64,000 nt of DNA from ZC4RG30 sp049841155 (GTDB taxonomy: Bacteria > Pseudomonadota > Gammaproteobacteria > Steroidobacterales > Steroidobacteraceae), in contig JASGHI010000003.1 in the NCBI GenBank assembly GCA_049841155.1, positions 620,001 through 684,000 on the forward strand. Reading direction: 5' to 3'. Every line of letters begins with the position of its first letter. Within the stretch, counting starts at the first letter, position 1. A program made the position numbers and the translations under genes. Below the pieces are notes generated by a model. The model made no database searches, was not told the origin of the DNA, and saw nothing but the letters and a program-made list of their open reading frames with translations. Below, one piece after another: positions 28,957-37,663 of the stretch.

Positions 28957-30884
28957 TGGCCCACCACATCGATCTCGCGGGCCAGGACATCCTCGGCTAC
29001 CTGCAGACACACGAGAACAAGGACCTGCTGCGGTTCATCACCTGCGGCAGCGTCGATGACGGCAAGAGCACGCTGATCGGCCGCCTGTTGTACGAATCCA
29101 AGCTGGTCTACGAGGACCAGCTGGCACAGCTGGCCGTCGACTCCCGCAAGGTGGGCACCCAGGGCGAGGACTTGGACTTCGCGCTGCTGGTGGATGGCCT
29201 CGCCGCCGAGCGCGAGCAGGGCATCACCATCGATGTGGCCTACCGTTTCTTCTCCACGGAGAAGCGCAAGTTCATCGTGGCGGACACACCCGGCCACGAG
29301 CAATACACGCGCAACATGGTCACGGGTGCCTCGACGGCCGACCTGGCCGTGATCCTCATCGATGCCCGCAGGGGCGTGCTGACGCAGACGCGCCGCCACA
29401 GCTACATCGTCTCGCTGCTGGGCATCCGCCACGTGGTCGTGGCGGTGAACAAGATGGACATGGTCGACTACGCGCAGCCGACCTTCGAGGCCATCGAGAA
29501 GGATTACCGCGAATTCGCCAAGCAGATCGGCCTGGAGAACATCCTGTGCATCCCGCTCTCGGCCCTGAAGGGCGAGAACATGATCGAGCGCAGCCAGGCC
29601 ATGCCCTGGTATCGCGGGCCTTCGCTGCTGGAACATCTGGAAACCGTCGAAGTGCAGGACGCGCTGTGCGATGCGCCCCTGCGCATGCCGGTGCAGTGGG
29701 TCAACCGGCCGAATTCGGAGTTCCGGGGCTTCGCCGGCCAGATCAGTTCCGGCCAGGTGACCGTGGGCAGCCGCGTGCGTGCACTGCCCTCCGGCAAGGA
29801 AGCACGCATCGAGCGCATCGTGACCCAGGATGGCGACCTGCCGCAGGCCGTGGCGGGGCAGTCCGTCACGCTGACGCTGGACCGCGAGATCGACATCTCC
29901 CGCGGCGATCTGATCGCCAGCGCCGATGAGCCGGCCAGCGTCGCCGACCAGTTCCAGGCCGCGCTGATCTGGATGCACGAGGATGCCCTGCTGCCGGGTC
30001 GCCCTTATCTCATGAAGATCGGCACCCGCACGGTGGGGGCCAGCGTCGCGCCGCCGCGCTACAAGGTCAACGTCAACACGCTGGAGCATCTGGCCGCGCG
30101 GCAGCTGGAACTGAACGAGATCGGGGTGTGCAACATCAACCTCGACCGCGCCATCGCCTTCGATCCGTACGCAGACAATCGTGACACCGGCGGTTTCATC
30201 CTCATCGACCGCCTGAGCAACGACACCGTCGGCGCCGGCCTGCTGCAGTTCGCGCTGCGGCGCGCCGACAACATCCACTGGCAGGCCCTGGACGTGAACC
30301 GCCAGGCGCGCGCCCTGGCCAAGGGCCAGAAGGCCTGCATCCTGTGGTTCACCGGGCTGTCAGGCGCGGGCAAGTCCACCATCGCCAACCTGGTCGAGAA
30401 ACGGCTGCACGCCATGGGGCGGCACACCTACCTGCTCGATGGCGACAATGTGCGCCACGGCCTGAACAAGGACCTGGGCTTCACCGATGCCGACCGGGTC
30501 GAGAACATCCGGCGCGTGGCGGAAGTCTCGCGGCTGATGGTCGATGCGGGGCTCATCGTGCTGGTGTCGTTCATCTCGCCCTTCCGCGCCGAGCGGCGCA
30601 TGGCGCGCGATCTGGTCGGCGACGGAGAATTCATCGAGATCCACGTGGATACGTCGATCGAGGATGCCGAGCGCCGCGATCCCAAGGGGCTGTACCGCAA
30701 GGCCCGCCGCGGCGAACTGAAGAATTTCACCGGCATCGACTCGCCCTACGAACCGCCGGAGAACGCCGAGATCACGTTGCCGACCCGCGATCTCACGGCC
30801 GAGCAGGCCGCCGAGCGCATCATCGAGTATCTGGACAAGACCGGCATCACCCATGTCTGGGACGCGCCTCTTGCCGCCCTCTGA
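28956..30884 (+). CDS. cysNC: Bifunctional sulfate adenylyltransferase GTPase subunit / APS kinase CysNC
   Basis: A 642-residue fusion. The N-terminal part is CysN, the GTPase that drives APS synthesis: G1 GSVDDGKSTLIGRLL, G3 DTPGHEQYTRN, G4 NKMD, then EF-Tu-like beta-barrels. From about residue 445 comes CysC, the APS kinase making PAPS: P-loop GLSGAGKSTIANL, DGDNVRHGLNKDLGF and the FISPFRAERR lid. The fused form is common in xanthomonads and other proteobacteria. It is coupled to cysD by overlap, and its own 3' end overlaps cysQ by 32 bases. Confidence 0.97.
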   Translation: MAHHIDLAGQDILGYLQTHENKDLLRFITCGSVDDGKSTLIGRLLYESKLVYEDQLAQLAVDSRKVGTQGEDLDFALLVDGLAAEREQGITIDVAYRFFSTEKRKFIVADTPGHEQYTRNMVTGASTADLAVILIDARRGVLTQTRRHSYIVSLLGIRHVVVAVNKMDMVDYAQPTFEAIEKDYREFAKQIGLENILCIPLSALKGENMIERSQAMPWYRGPSLLEHLETVEVQDALCDAPLRMPVQWVNRPNSEFRGFAGQISSGQVTVGSRVRALPSGKEARIERIVTQDGDLPQAVAGQSVTLTLDREIDISRGDLIASADEPASVADQFQAALIWMHEDALLPGRPYLMKIGTRTVGASVAPPRYKVNVNTLEHLAARQLELNEIGVCNINLDRAIAFDPYADNRDTGGFILIDRLSNDTVGAGLLQFALRRADNIHWQALDVNRQARALAKGQKACILWFTGLSGAGKSTIANLVEKRLHAMGRHTYLLDGDNVRHGLNKDLGFTDADRVENIRRVAEVSRLMVDAGLIVLVSFISPFRAERRMARDLVGDGEFIEIHVDTSIEDAERRDPKGLYRKARRGELKNFTGIDSPYEPPENAEITLPTRDLTAEQAAERIIEYLDKTGITHVWDAPLAAL

Positions 30885-31668
30885 GCTGCTCACGGCCGTT
30901 GTCGACATTGCCCGCAATGCCGGCAACGCCATCCTCGACGTCTATGGCACGGACTTCGGGATCAGTGCCAAGGCCGATGCCTCGCCACTGACCGACGCCG
31001 ACCTGCGCGCCCACGAGATCATCGTTGCCGGGCTCGCGAAGCTGACGCCCGGCATGCCGGTGCTCTCCGAGGAGTCGGCGGACATTTGCTTCGCCGAACG
31101 CGCCGCGTGGCGGCGGTACTGGCTCGTGGATCCTCTGGACGGCACCAAGGAATTCATCTCGCGCAATGGTGAATTCACGGTGAACATCGCGCTGATCGAA
31201 GGGCATAGCCCCACGCTAGGCGTGGTGCATATACCCGTCAGCGACACCACCTACAGCGGCATTCCGGGCACGGGCGCCTGGCGCGAAACCAGCGCGCGTC
31301 CACGCGCGCCCATCGCGGTGCGCCGCGTACGCCGCCCGCCGCTGCGCGTCGTCGGCAGTCGCTCGCATGCCAATCCCGCGCTGGCGCAGGCGCTGGCTGC
31401 GCTCGGCCCGCACGAGCTGCTTCCGGCGGGAAGCTCCCTCAAGCTGTGTCTCGTGGCCGAAGGCACGGCGGATCTGTATCCGCGGCTGGGGCCGACCTCG
31501 GAATGGGACATCGCCGCAGGCCAGGCGGTGGTCGAAGCCGCAGGCGGGCAGGTGGTGCGGCTCAGCGACGGCAAGGCCCTGGCTTACAACACCAGAGCCG
31601 AGCTCCTGAACCCCGAGTTCCTCGCCTACGGCGATCCGGACTGCTGGCGCAGCTGGCCCCGCGGCTGA
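30853..31668 (+). CDS. cysQ: 3'(2'),5'-bisphosphate nucleotidase CysQ
   Basis: CysQ removes the 3'-phosphate from PAP, and can act on PAPS, preventing toxic build-up downstream of CysNC. The 271-residue protein belongs to the inositol-monophosphatase fold. The metal-binding motif is WLVDPLDGTKEF, preceded by LSEESAD. The second motif is TSEWDIAAGQAVVEAAGG. The ATG lies inside the cysNC coding end (32-base overlap), so the three sulfate-activation genes form one operon. Confidence 0.95.
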   Translation: MSGTRLLPPSELLTAVVDIARNAGNAILDVYGTDFGISAKADASPLTDADLRAHEIIVAGLAKLTPGMPVLSEESADICFAERAAWRRYWLVDPLDGTKEFISRNGEFTVNIALIEGHSPTLGVVHIPVSDTTYSGIPGTGAWRETSARPRAPIAVRRVRRPPLRVVGSRSHANPALAQALAALGPHELLPAGSSLKLCLVAEGTADLYPRLGPTSEWDIAAGQAVVEAAGGQVVRLSDGKALAYNTRAELLNPEFLAYGDPDCWRSWPRG

Positions 31669-31672
31669 GACT

Positions 31673-33262
31673 TCATTGCGCGACCCGCGCCGCGTCGATC
31701 CGCAGACGCACCGCCTGCAACTGCTCGGCTGTGAGGCCGGAAAGACCCGCATCGGCAACCGCCTGCTCATTCGGCTGCACCGGGCCGCGGATCGTCACTG
31801 CACGCCCCTGCTGCACGATCTGCCCGGCGCCGTTGACCAGCACCGGAGTGACCGAGATCGACCCCAATGGCACCGGCGCCCGGTTCTGTACCACCAACAC
31901 GGGCTGGCCATTGCTGCCGGCGCGCAATGCAGCGGCCACATAGTTGCCGGGATTGCTCGGCAGGTCGAGCCGCACCGCCTCGCGGGCCGCCTCCTCACCC
32001 ACATTGCCCTGCGCCGAGGCGGCCTGCTGGTAATGCTTGAGCGCGGTCTGCGCATCGCCCGAATCGCGCGCGATATTGCCAAGGAACAGCGCCGCCGGCG
32101 CCGTGGGCAGCAGATCCATGCTGCGCGCCAGCCATTGCTGCGACTCTGCGCGGTTGCCGAGACGATACTGCGCCACCCCCGCACCCAGCCAGGAGCCGAA
32201 ATAACCGGGACTCAGCTCCATGGCCTTGCGGTAGTGGGCCAGTGAATCCTGGTTGCGCTTCTGGTTCAGGTCGATGTCGCCCAGCAGCTGGTGGAACCGC
32301 CCCTCGCGCGGCACCAGGCGCGCAGCCTCCTGCGCCAGCGAACGGGCCGTGGCCACGTCCTTTTTCTCGAGGGCTGCAAGGGCCTGGTCGTACTTGTCGT
32401 ACGCGGGTTTGATCTGTCGCAGCGGCGTGATGCGCGCGGCGTAGCGTTCGGTGCCCAGATCACCGCCCGTGCCCAGCTCCTGCACCGTCTCGCGGTTGCG
32501 CGCCACGCGCTCCTGCGAAGGGGGGTGCGACGCGAAGAGCCCTTCCAGCCAGCTGGTCTGCCGCCCCTCGGAAAGGCGCACGAAGGTTTCCTGCAGCGTG
32601 ACGGCCGCCATCGGATCGTAGCCCGCGGCCTTCATCAGGCGCGTGCCGTAGAGATCGCTCTGCAACTCCGCTTCGCGCCCATAGCGGGTGTGCACCAGCT
32701 GCGCACCGACGCTGGCGCCGCTGAGCAGCAGGCCCGCCAGCTGCGGATTCACATCGCCCATGGCCGCGCCGATCTGCGCCGCCGCGAGCCCGCCCTGCAG
32801 CAACGTGCCGCGCTCCTGCGCCTGCGCACCATGGCGGGCCGCGGCATGGACGATCTCGTGCCCCAGCACGGCGGCCAGCTCCGCTTCGTTCTTCAGCTCC
32901 GTGAGCAGCCCGCGGTTGACGGCGATCTTGCCGCCGGGCAGCGCCCAGGCATTGGGCACGGAGCTGTTGAGCACGTGAAATTCGTAAGGCAGGCGCCGCT
33001 GGCTGACGGTGATGCTGTCCGAGGCTGCCGCAAGCTTCTGACCCACTTCGTTCACGTAGGCCGTGAGATCCGGCAGCACTTCATAGTCGCCGCCCTCGCT
33101 CTGGCGCATGGGCGCGTAGTTCTGCTGGCCGATCTGGATCTCCTGGCCCTCGGAGATGAACTGGATCTCGCGTTTGCCGGTGACGGGATTGGTGCCGCAG
33201 GCCGCAAGCAGCGCCAGCAGCAGCACCGAACAGGATTGCAGAACTCCAGGTTTTCCGCGCAT
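31673..33262 (-). CDS. M48-family metalloprotease with TPR repeats, BepA-like lipoprotein
   Basis: This 529-residue secreted zinc protease has a signal peptide ending in the lipobox LLAACG. The M48 domain carries HEIVH with third ligand Glu in GREAELQSDLYG. After about residue 300 TPR units follow (YDKYDQALAALEKKDVA, SLAHYRKAMELSPGYF, ALKHYQQAASAQGN). Protease plus TPR is the layout of BepA/YfgC, which handles outer-membrane protein assembly quality. Here the extra C-terminal domain (VLVVQNRAPVPLGSISVTP) makes the protein longer than BepA. AGGAGG precedes the ATG. It is convergent with cysQ. Confidence 0.88.
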   Translation of the reverse strand: MRGKPGVLQSCSVLLLALLAACGTNPVTGKREIQFISEGQEIQIGQQNYAPMRQSEGGDYEVLPDLTAYVNEVGQKLAAASDSITVSQRRLPYEFHVLNSSVPNAWALPGGKIAVNRGLLTELKNEAELAAVLGHEIVHAAARHGAQAQERGTLLQGGLAAAQIGAAMGDVNPQLAGLLLSGASVGAQLVHTRYGREAELQSDLYGTRLMKAAGYDPMAAVTLQETFVRLSEGRQTSWLEGLFASHPPSQERVARNRETVQELGTGGDLGTERYAARITPLRQIKPAYDKYDQALAALEKKDVATARSLAQEAARLVPREGRFHQLLGDIDLNQKRNQDSLAHYRKAMELSPGYFGSWLGAGVAQYRLGNRAESQQWLARSMDLLPTAPAALFLGNIARDSGDAQTALKHYQQAASAQGNVGEEAAREAVRLDLPSNPGNYVAAALRAGSNGQPVLVVQNRAPVPLGSISVTPVLVNGAGQIVQQGRAVTIRGPVQPNEQAVADAGLSGLTAEQLQAVRLRIDAARVAQ

Positions 33263-33278
33263 GGCCCCTCCTCTTCCA

Positions 33279-33306
33279 TTGCAATCATCCCGGGGACAAC
33301 GATACT
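33279..33306 (+). promoter_or_regulatory. Possible promoter giving a near-leaderless mRNA for the acyl-CoA dehydrogenase-like gene
   Basis: TTGCAA (33279-33284) and GATACT (33301-33306) are separated by 16 bases. They match sigma-70 -35 and -10 hexamers at four and about five positions. The ATG of the downstream gene starts only 7 bases after the -10, so transcription would begin at or next to the start codon. No Shine-Dalgarno is present. Confidence 0.4.
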
Positions 33307-33313
33307 GCCGCCC

Positions 33314-34438
33314 ATGCATACGGAAGACAACAAGGCCGGCCTGCTGCGTGCGCTGGAGGAGATTGCGCCGCTGGTCCGGCGGCAGGCGGCCGAGGCAGAA
33401 CAGTCGGCGGCGTTGTCGCAGGAAGTCGTGGGGCAGCTGGTCCGGGAGGGGCTCTTCCGCCTGTGGATTCCGCGGCGCTACGGGGGCTTCGAACTGAGCC
33501 TGCCGGCCGCGCTCGAGGTGTACCAGGCTGCCGCCCGCATCGATGGTTCCTTCGGCTGGGCCGTGATGATCGGCGCCGGCGGCGGATTGTTCGCGGCCTT
33601 CCTCGGCCCGGAGGCAGCCCGCGAAATCTTCGGCCCCGCGCCCGCAGTGATCGCCGGTTCTGGTACACCGGAGGGACGCGCCGAACGCGTGCCGGGCGGC
33701 TATCGCGTGAGCGGCCAGTGGCGCTATGCCAGCGGCGCCCCTTACGCCACGACGTTCACGGCCAACTGTGTCGTCACGCGCGGCGGTGAACCCGAACAGG
33801 ATGCAGTCGGCCAGCCGTTGATCCGCGCGATGGCCTTCGCACTCGACGACGTGAGGATTCTCGCCACATGGAATCCGGTGGGGATGCGCGGTACGGCCAG
33901 CCACGATTTCCGCGTCGAAGACGCATTCGTGCCGGAACGGCACAGCTTCAGCCTGGCGACGCCGCCGTTCGAACCGGGTCCCCTGTACCGGCTGCCTTTC
34001 ATGGTGCTGACGGAACTGCCCCTGTCCGCCGTGGCGCTGGGCATCATGCAGCACGCGCTGGATGCATTTGCCGCCACCCCGGCGGATGACCCGATGATCC
34101 ACTCCACGTTTGCACGCGCGCATGCCAGCTGGCGGCTCGCCCAGTCGGGTGTCACGACGCTGGCTGAACGCACGTGGTCTGCCGCGATGGCGGGCCGTGA
34201 ACTCACTGTCCTGGAACGCGCGGACATCACCGCAACCTGCGTGCAGAGCGTGAGCAGCCTGCGCCGCGCTGCAGACGAACTCGCTGCACTCGCCGGGATG
34301 TCGGCCATCCGGCAGGCCTCGGACCTCTCGCGCGCCTGGCGCGACCTGATCACGCTGGCCGCACACTTCTCGGTGTCGCCCCGCCAGCTCGCTGCCGCAG
34401 GTTCCGGACTGCTCAATGGCGCCCCGGGCAGGAGTTGA
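33314..34438 (+). CDS. Acyl-CoA dehydrogenase-fold flavoprotein (flavin-dependent monooxygenase-like)
   Basis: A 374-residue protein of the acyl-CoA dehydrogenase fold. The N-terminal helical domain includes LVREGLFRLWIPRRYGGFE, then DGSFGWAVMIGAG. The mid beta-domain includes VSGQWRYASGAPYA and MRGTASHDFRVEDAFVP. The C-terminal helical domain lacks an obvious catalytic Glu of true dehydrogenases. GCAPY-like and RGTASHD segments are typical of the HsaA/HpaB-like or DszC-like oxygenase subgroup, so it may be a reduced-flavin monooxygenase. The last seven codons lie antisense inside tRNA-Arg. It is divergent from the M48 protease gene. Confidence 0.8.
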   Translation: MHTEDNKAGLLRALEEIAPLVRRQAAEAEQSAALSQEVVGQLVREGLFRLWIPRRYGGFELSLPAALEVYQAAARIDGSFGWAVMIGAGGGLFAAFLGPEAAREIFGPAPAVIAGSGTPEGRAERVPGGYRVSGQWRYASGAPYATTFTANCVVTRGGEPEQDAVGQPLIRAMAFALDDVRILATWNPVGMRGTASHDFRVEDAFVPERHSFSLATPPFEPGPLYRLPFMVLTELPLSAVALGIMQHALDAFAATPADDPMIHSTFARAHASWRLAQSGVTTLAERTWSAAMAGRELTVLERADITATCVQSVSSLRRAADELAALAGMSAIRQASDLSRAWRDLITLAAHFSVSPRQLAAAGSGLLNGAPGRS

Positions 34439-34492
34439 ACCTGCGACCCCTCGCTTAGGAGGCGAGTGCTCTATCCACTGAGCTACCGGGGC
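34417..34492 (-). tRNA. tRNA-Arg (anticodon CCT)
   Basis: The minus-strand cloverleaf has acceptor GCCCCGG paired with CCGGGGC, an anticodon stem CTCGC/GCGAG with loop CTCCTAA (anticodon CCT), and a T-arm with GGTTCAACT. The discriminator base is G and the terminal CCA is encoded at 34417-34419. The 3' half overlaps, on the opposite strand, the last 22 bases of the acyl-CoA dehydrogenase-like gene. Confidence 0.96.
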
Positions 34493-34533
34493 TCGAACAG
34501 GGCTTCAGATGCGCGCCCCTGCAGAAGCATCAA

Positions 34534-35688
34534 TCATAGCAGTGGCCGCAGCGCCAGTTCGACGGCCGCCGGGCTCAAGGTTCCCGTGGTCAACGGACCG
34601 AAATGCCCGCGTGGCTTCGGCCGCCCGTCCCAGCGGACGAGCAGAGCCAGCATCCGCTCATTGAGTTCATCGATGCGCGGACGCAGGACGCCGTCCAGGT
34701 CCTGCACCTGGGAGAACTTGCCGGCGCCGGCAGCCCGCCAGCGTGTGAACAGATCCCTCTGCAGCTGTTTGGCGGCATCGATCTGCGCTGCGAAGTAGCC
34801 CTCCACGGCAACCGGGGATTCGCGGGCAGCGGCAGCGGAGCGCAGCCTGTCGAGCAGCAGGCGCTCGCGTGGCAGGTCCTCGATGGGCGCTTCGTGGTTC
34901 CACTTCCAGCGCGCCACCTCCACCACCACCGCCAGCCTTTCGTCGGCCAGCAGCGCCAGCTGCAACGGGATGTCGCTGGAGGCTTGCGCCCAGGGCGCGG
35001 CAACCCATCGCTGCAGGCGCCGTGAATAGGATTCACGCCGCAGTGCCCGCGCCAGTGCCGCATCGATCGCGGCGCGCTGCGTTGCGCCGGCGGCAATCCA
35101 CCAGGCTTTCTGCATGGGCTCCCAGCGTGCCCGGGCACCGGCGGCGCACAGGCCGTCGCGCCGTGCCTGCAGCACCTTCGCCTCCGTGAGGTCGGTGACC
35201 ATCACATCGGCACGTCCGGCCCGGATTTCATCGAACACGGTGGCGTTGTCGGCATGTACCCGCAGCTGTGCCAGCGGGAAGTACTGGCGAGCGAAACGCT
35301 CATTGGTACCGCCGGGATTGACGATGACGCGCGTATGCGGCGTGTTGATCTCCCGCAGCGTATCGAAACGCGCCTGCTCGCCACAGCGCACCACGGGCGA
35401 TTTGTAGTCCCGGTGCAGGTTGCGGGAAAAGGGATGCAGCGCGGCGCGCGGCGCCGTGACACTCACCCCGCCGGCCGCAATGTCGAAGCGTCCGGCGTCC
35501 GCATCAGCCTGCAGCGCGGACCAGGATGTGGTGACCCATTCAAGGCTCTGGCCCATGTCCACGGCCAGCTCGCGCGCCAGCTCCACATCAACGCCTCGCA
35601 GCACGCCCGTGCCGCCGTCCTTCAGTGCATAAGGCGCATAGTCGGCCGCTGTGGCCACCCGCAGTACGCCGGGGGCCGCGCCGGCCAT
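34534..35688 (-). CDS. Periplasmic cyclohexadienyl dehydratase (PheC-like) fused to gamma-class AroQ chorismate mutase
   Basis: Two domains are joined in one frame. Residues 1 to about 235 (ATG at 35688) are a solute-binding-protein-like domain of the PheC type: LRVATAADYAPY, GVDVELARELA, FDIAAGGVSVT, NPGGTNERFA. Residues from about 240 form an all-helical chorismate mutase of the exported AroQ-gamma class (LALLADERLAVVVEVARWKW, DLPRERLLLDRLR). Together they could turn chorismate through prephenate into phenylpyruvate in the periplasm. The start is unclear. A hydrophobic leader (HHLLLILLLAPAMAG) is encoded just upstream of this ATG, but the only in-frame Met codons before it lie in or beyond tRNA-Ala; a TTG occurs at 35703. 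CDS boundaries at the 5' end are therefore provisional. Confidence 0.82.
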   Translation of the reverse strand: MAGAAPGVLRVATAADYAPYALKDGGTGVLRGVDVELARELAVDMGQSLEWVTTSWSALQADADAGRFDIAAGGVSVTAPRAALHPFSRNLHRDYKSPVVRCGEQARFDTLREINTPHTRVIVNPGGTNERFARQYFPLAQLRVHADNATVFDEIRAGRADVMVTDLTEAKVLQARRDGLCAAGARARWEPMQKAWWIAAGATQRAAIDAALARALRRESYSRRLQRWVAAPWAQASSDIPLQLALLADERLAVVVEVARWKWNHEAPIEDLPRERLLLDRLRSAAAARESPVAVEGYFAAQIDAAKQLQRDLFTRWRAAGAGKFSQVQDLDGVLRPRIDELNERMLALLVRWDGRPKPRGHFGPLTTGTLSPAAVELALRPLL

Positions 35689-35719
35689 GGCCGGCGCGAG
35701 CAACAGGATCAGGAGAAGG

Positions 35720-35795
<76 letters not shown>

Positions 35796-35812
35796 ACAGC
35801 AGGCCGCGCATT

Positions 35813-36187
35813 CTAGGGAACCCGGGCGCGCGTGTCACCTTCCAGCGCAACGACCTGGATCTCCACGCGGAACTCCGGCGCGGCCAGCTTCGCCTCGACC
35901 GTGGCGCGCGCGGGCTGGGCCCCGGCGACCACCCAACTCTCCCAGGCGCGGTTCATGGCCGCGAAAGTGCCGATGTCGGCAAGATAGATGGTGGCGCTGA
36001 CCACCCGGCTCTTGTCGGTCCCGGCGGCGGCCAGCAGCCGGTCGATCTCGCCCAGCACCTGCAGGGTCTGGCTCTCCACATCGGCACCGGAAGGTTCCGG
36101 CGCAATCTGCCCCGCCAGGAACACGAAGCCATTGGCGACCACAGCCTGGGACATGCGGGCGGAGCTTTCGATTCTCTTGATGGTCAT
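35813..36187 (-). CDS. RidA-family protein (enamine/imine deaminase or related)
   Basis: A 124-residue YjgF/YER057c/UK114 fold protein. The conserved core QAVVANGFVFLAGQIAPEPSG, the middle QVLGEIDRLLAAAG and the late PARATVEAKLAAPEFRVEIQVVA are present. The strand carrying the catalytic Arg of RidA reads ARATVEA, so the Arg appears to be kept. The start MTIKRIE at 36187 lies 7 bases after the transporter stop at 36195, so the genes form an operon. RidA-like proteins near catabolic transporters often act on pathway intermediates, but the substrate here is unknown. Confidence 0.88.
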   Translation of the reverse strand: MTIKRIESSARMSQAVVANGFVFLAGQIAPEPSGADVESQTLQVLGEIDRLLAAAGTDKSRVVSATIYLADIGTFAAMNRAWESWVVAGAQPARATVEAKLAAPEFRVEIQVVALEGDTRARVP

Positions 36188-36194
36188 GGCGACT

Positions 36195-37517
36195 CTAGTG
36201 CTGGGACTCATTGCGGGCCGGCATGGGAATCAGCCACAGGCACACGACAGCCAGCAGCGAACCCATGGACAGCAGAATCGACACCGGGAACAGGCCAATG
36301 CCGGCCTCGAACAGGAAGCCCGCCATGACCGGCGCCAGCACGGACCCACCGCGACCGACGCCGATGGAAAACCCTGTGCCCGAGGCGCGCATGTGGCTCG
36401 GGAAGACCTGCGCGAAGATGGCGTACAGGCCGTTGATGGTGCCGTTGGTGAAGAAACCGGCGCAGGCGCATACCAGCGACAAGGTCACAAGATCCGGCCA
36501 GCCGCGGCCGAAGACCATGATGGCGATCGTCGATCCCACCAGCATCACGGATACCACCCACCGCAGGTTCAGCCTGCTGGCGAGCAACCCCACCACGGCA
36601 CCGCCCGTGGCGCCGCCGACATTGGCCCAGACCAGCACACCGGCCGCGGACGATGCCGCGAAGCCCATGTCCACAATGATCTTCGGCACCCACTTGATCA
36701 GGTAGTAGAACGTGATGATGTGGCAGAAATAGGCCGCCGCCATCAGCAGCGTGGTGCGGATCATGCGTGGCGAGAAGATGGTTTCGGTGCCCTCCCGCCG
36801 GCCCGATGCGTCGGTGGCGAGCATGGGCAGCGCCTCGATGGCGGCATGCCCCATGCGGCGCAGGGTGGCGTTGATCTTCTGCAACGCGCCCGCCGGCTGT
36901 TTCATCGTCAGCCAGGAGACCGACTCGGGCACCAGGAGCCAGGTCAGCGGGATGAACACCGCCGTGGCGGCTGCGCCGAAGTGGAACACTCCGCGCCAGT
37001 CACCGCCATCCTTCAGGATATGCGCCGCCGCCATGCCGCCGAAGATCGCACCCAGAGGATAGCCCATGGCCATCAGCGCGACGTTGAGATTGCGATGCCT
37101 GGTGCTGGAGAACTCGGCAGCCACCGCGTTGGTCGTGGCCAGCAAGCCGCCGATGCCGAGGCCGGTGAACACCCGCCACAGGGACAGACTCACCACATCG
37201 TTTACCGTCGAGGCCATGTACATGCCGATGGCCATGAAGAAAAGGCAGCCCAGCATGGTATGCCGGCGCCCTATCCTGTCGGCGATGCGGCCCAGCACTA
37301 TCGAGCCGACCGCCATGCCGACCAGCTCCATGGACAGGACGATGCCCAGTGCCCCGCGGTCGATGCCCCACTCGGTGGCAATCCCGGGCGCGGCAAAGCT
37401 GATCGACATGACATCGAAGCCATCCAGCGCATTGAGGCAGACCGTGACCACGACCACGATGATCTGCAGGGCGCTCATCGGCGCATCGGTCATGATCCGG
37501 CGCGGATCCGTGCTCAT
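36195..37517 (-). CDS. MFS transporter, aromatic acid:H+ symporter (AAHS) family
   Basis: A 440-residue inner-membrane transporter with about twelve hydrophobic helices. The first helix carries VTVCLNALDGFDVMSISFAA, with the D-G-x-D motif of AAHS importers such as PcaK and BenK. Loop 2-3 has GRIADRIGRRHTM, the MFS signature. AAHS proteins take up aromatic acids such as 4-hydroxybenzoate or protocatechuate. Such a substrate would suit the Lig-type genes at 4-10 kb, although the two loci are 25 kb apart. It is followed by a RidA-family gene. Confidence 0.88.
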   Translation of the reverse strand: MSTDPRRIMTDAPMSALQIIVVVVTVCLNALDGFDVMSISFAAPGIATEWGIDRGALGIVLSMELVGMAVGSIVLGRIADRIGRRHTMLGCLFFMAIGMYMASTVNDVVSLSLWRVFTGLGIGGLLATTNAVAAEFSSTRHRNLNVALMAMGYPLGAIFGGMAAAHILKDGGDWRGVFHFGAAATAVFIPLTWLLVPESVSWLTMKQPAGALQKINATLRRMGHAAIEALPMLATDASGRREGTETIFSPRMIRTTLLMAAAYFCHIITFYYLIKWVPKIIVDMGFAASSAAGVLVWANVGGATGGAVVGLLASRLNLRWVVSVMLVGSTIAIMVFGRGWPDLVTLSLVCACAGFFTNGTINGLYAIFAQVFPSHMRASGTGFSIGVGRGGSVLAPVMAGFLFEAGIGLFPVSILLSMGSLLAVVCLWLIPMPARNESQH

Positions 37518-37663
37518 GGTCTGACCCCCGGGGCAGCGTGTCTGGCCGCGATGTTTTCCTGCCTGCGGCGACGGTTTTTGCCTGCGCCAGCCGATGCCGG
37601 CGAGAATAGCATACCGCCCGCAGCCGCCTGCGGCCCGAAGGACGCCAGAGACCGGAACATCGC

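Noticed and set aside
28800..30278. Long minus-strand open frame (492 codons) opposite cysD/cysNC
   Set aside because: It is antisense to two certain genes, and its composition (His/Gln/Arg/Val-rich, no family motif) is that of a GC-rich shadow frame.
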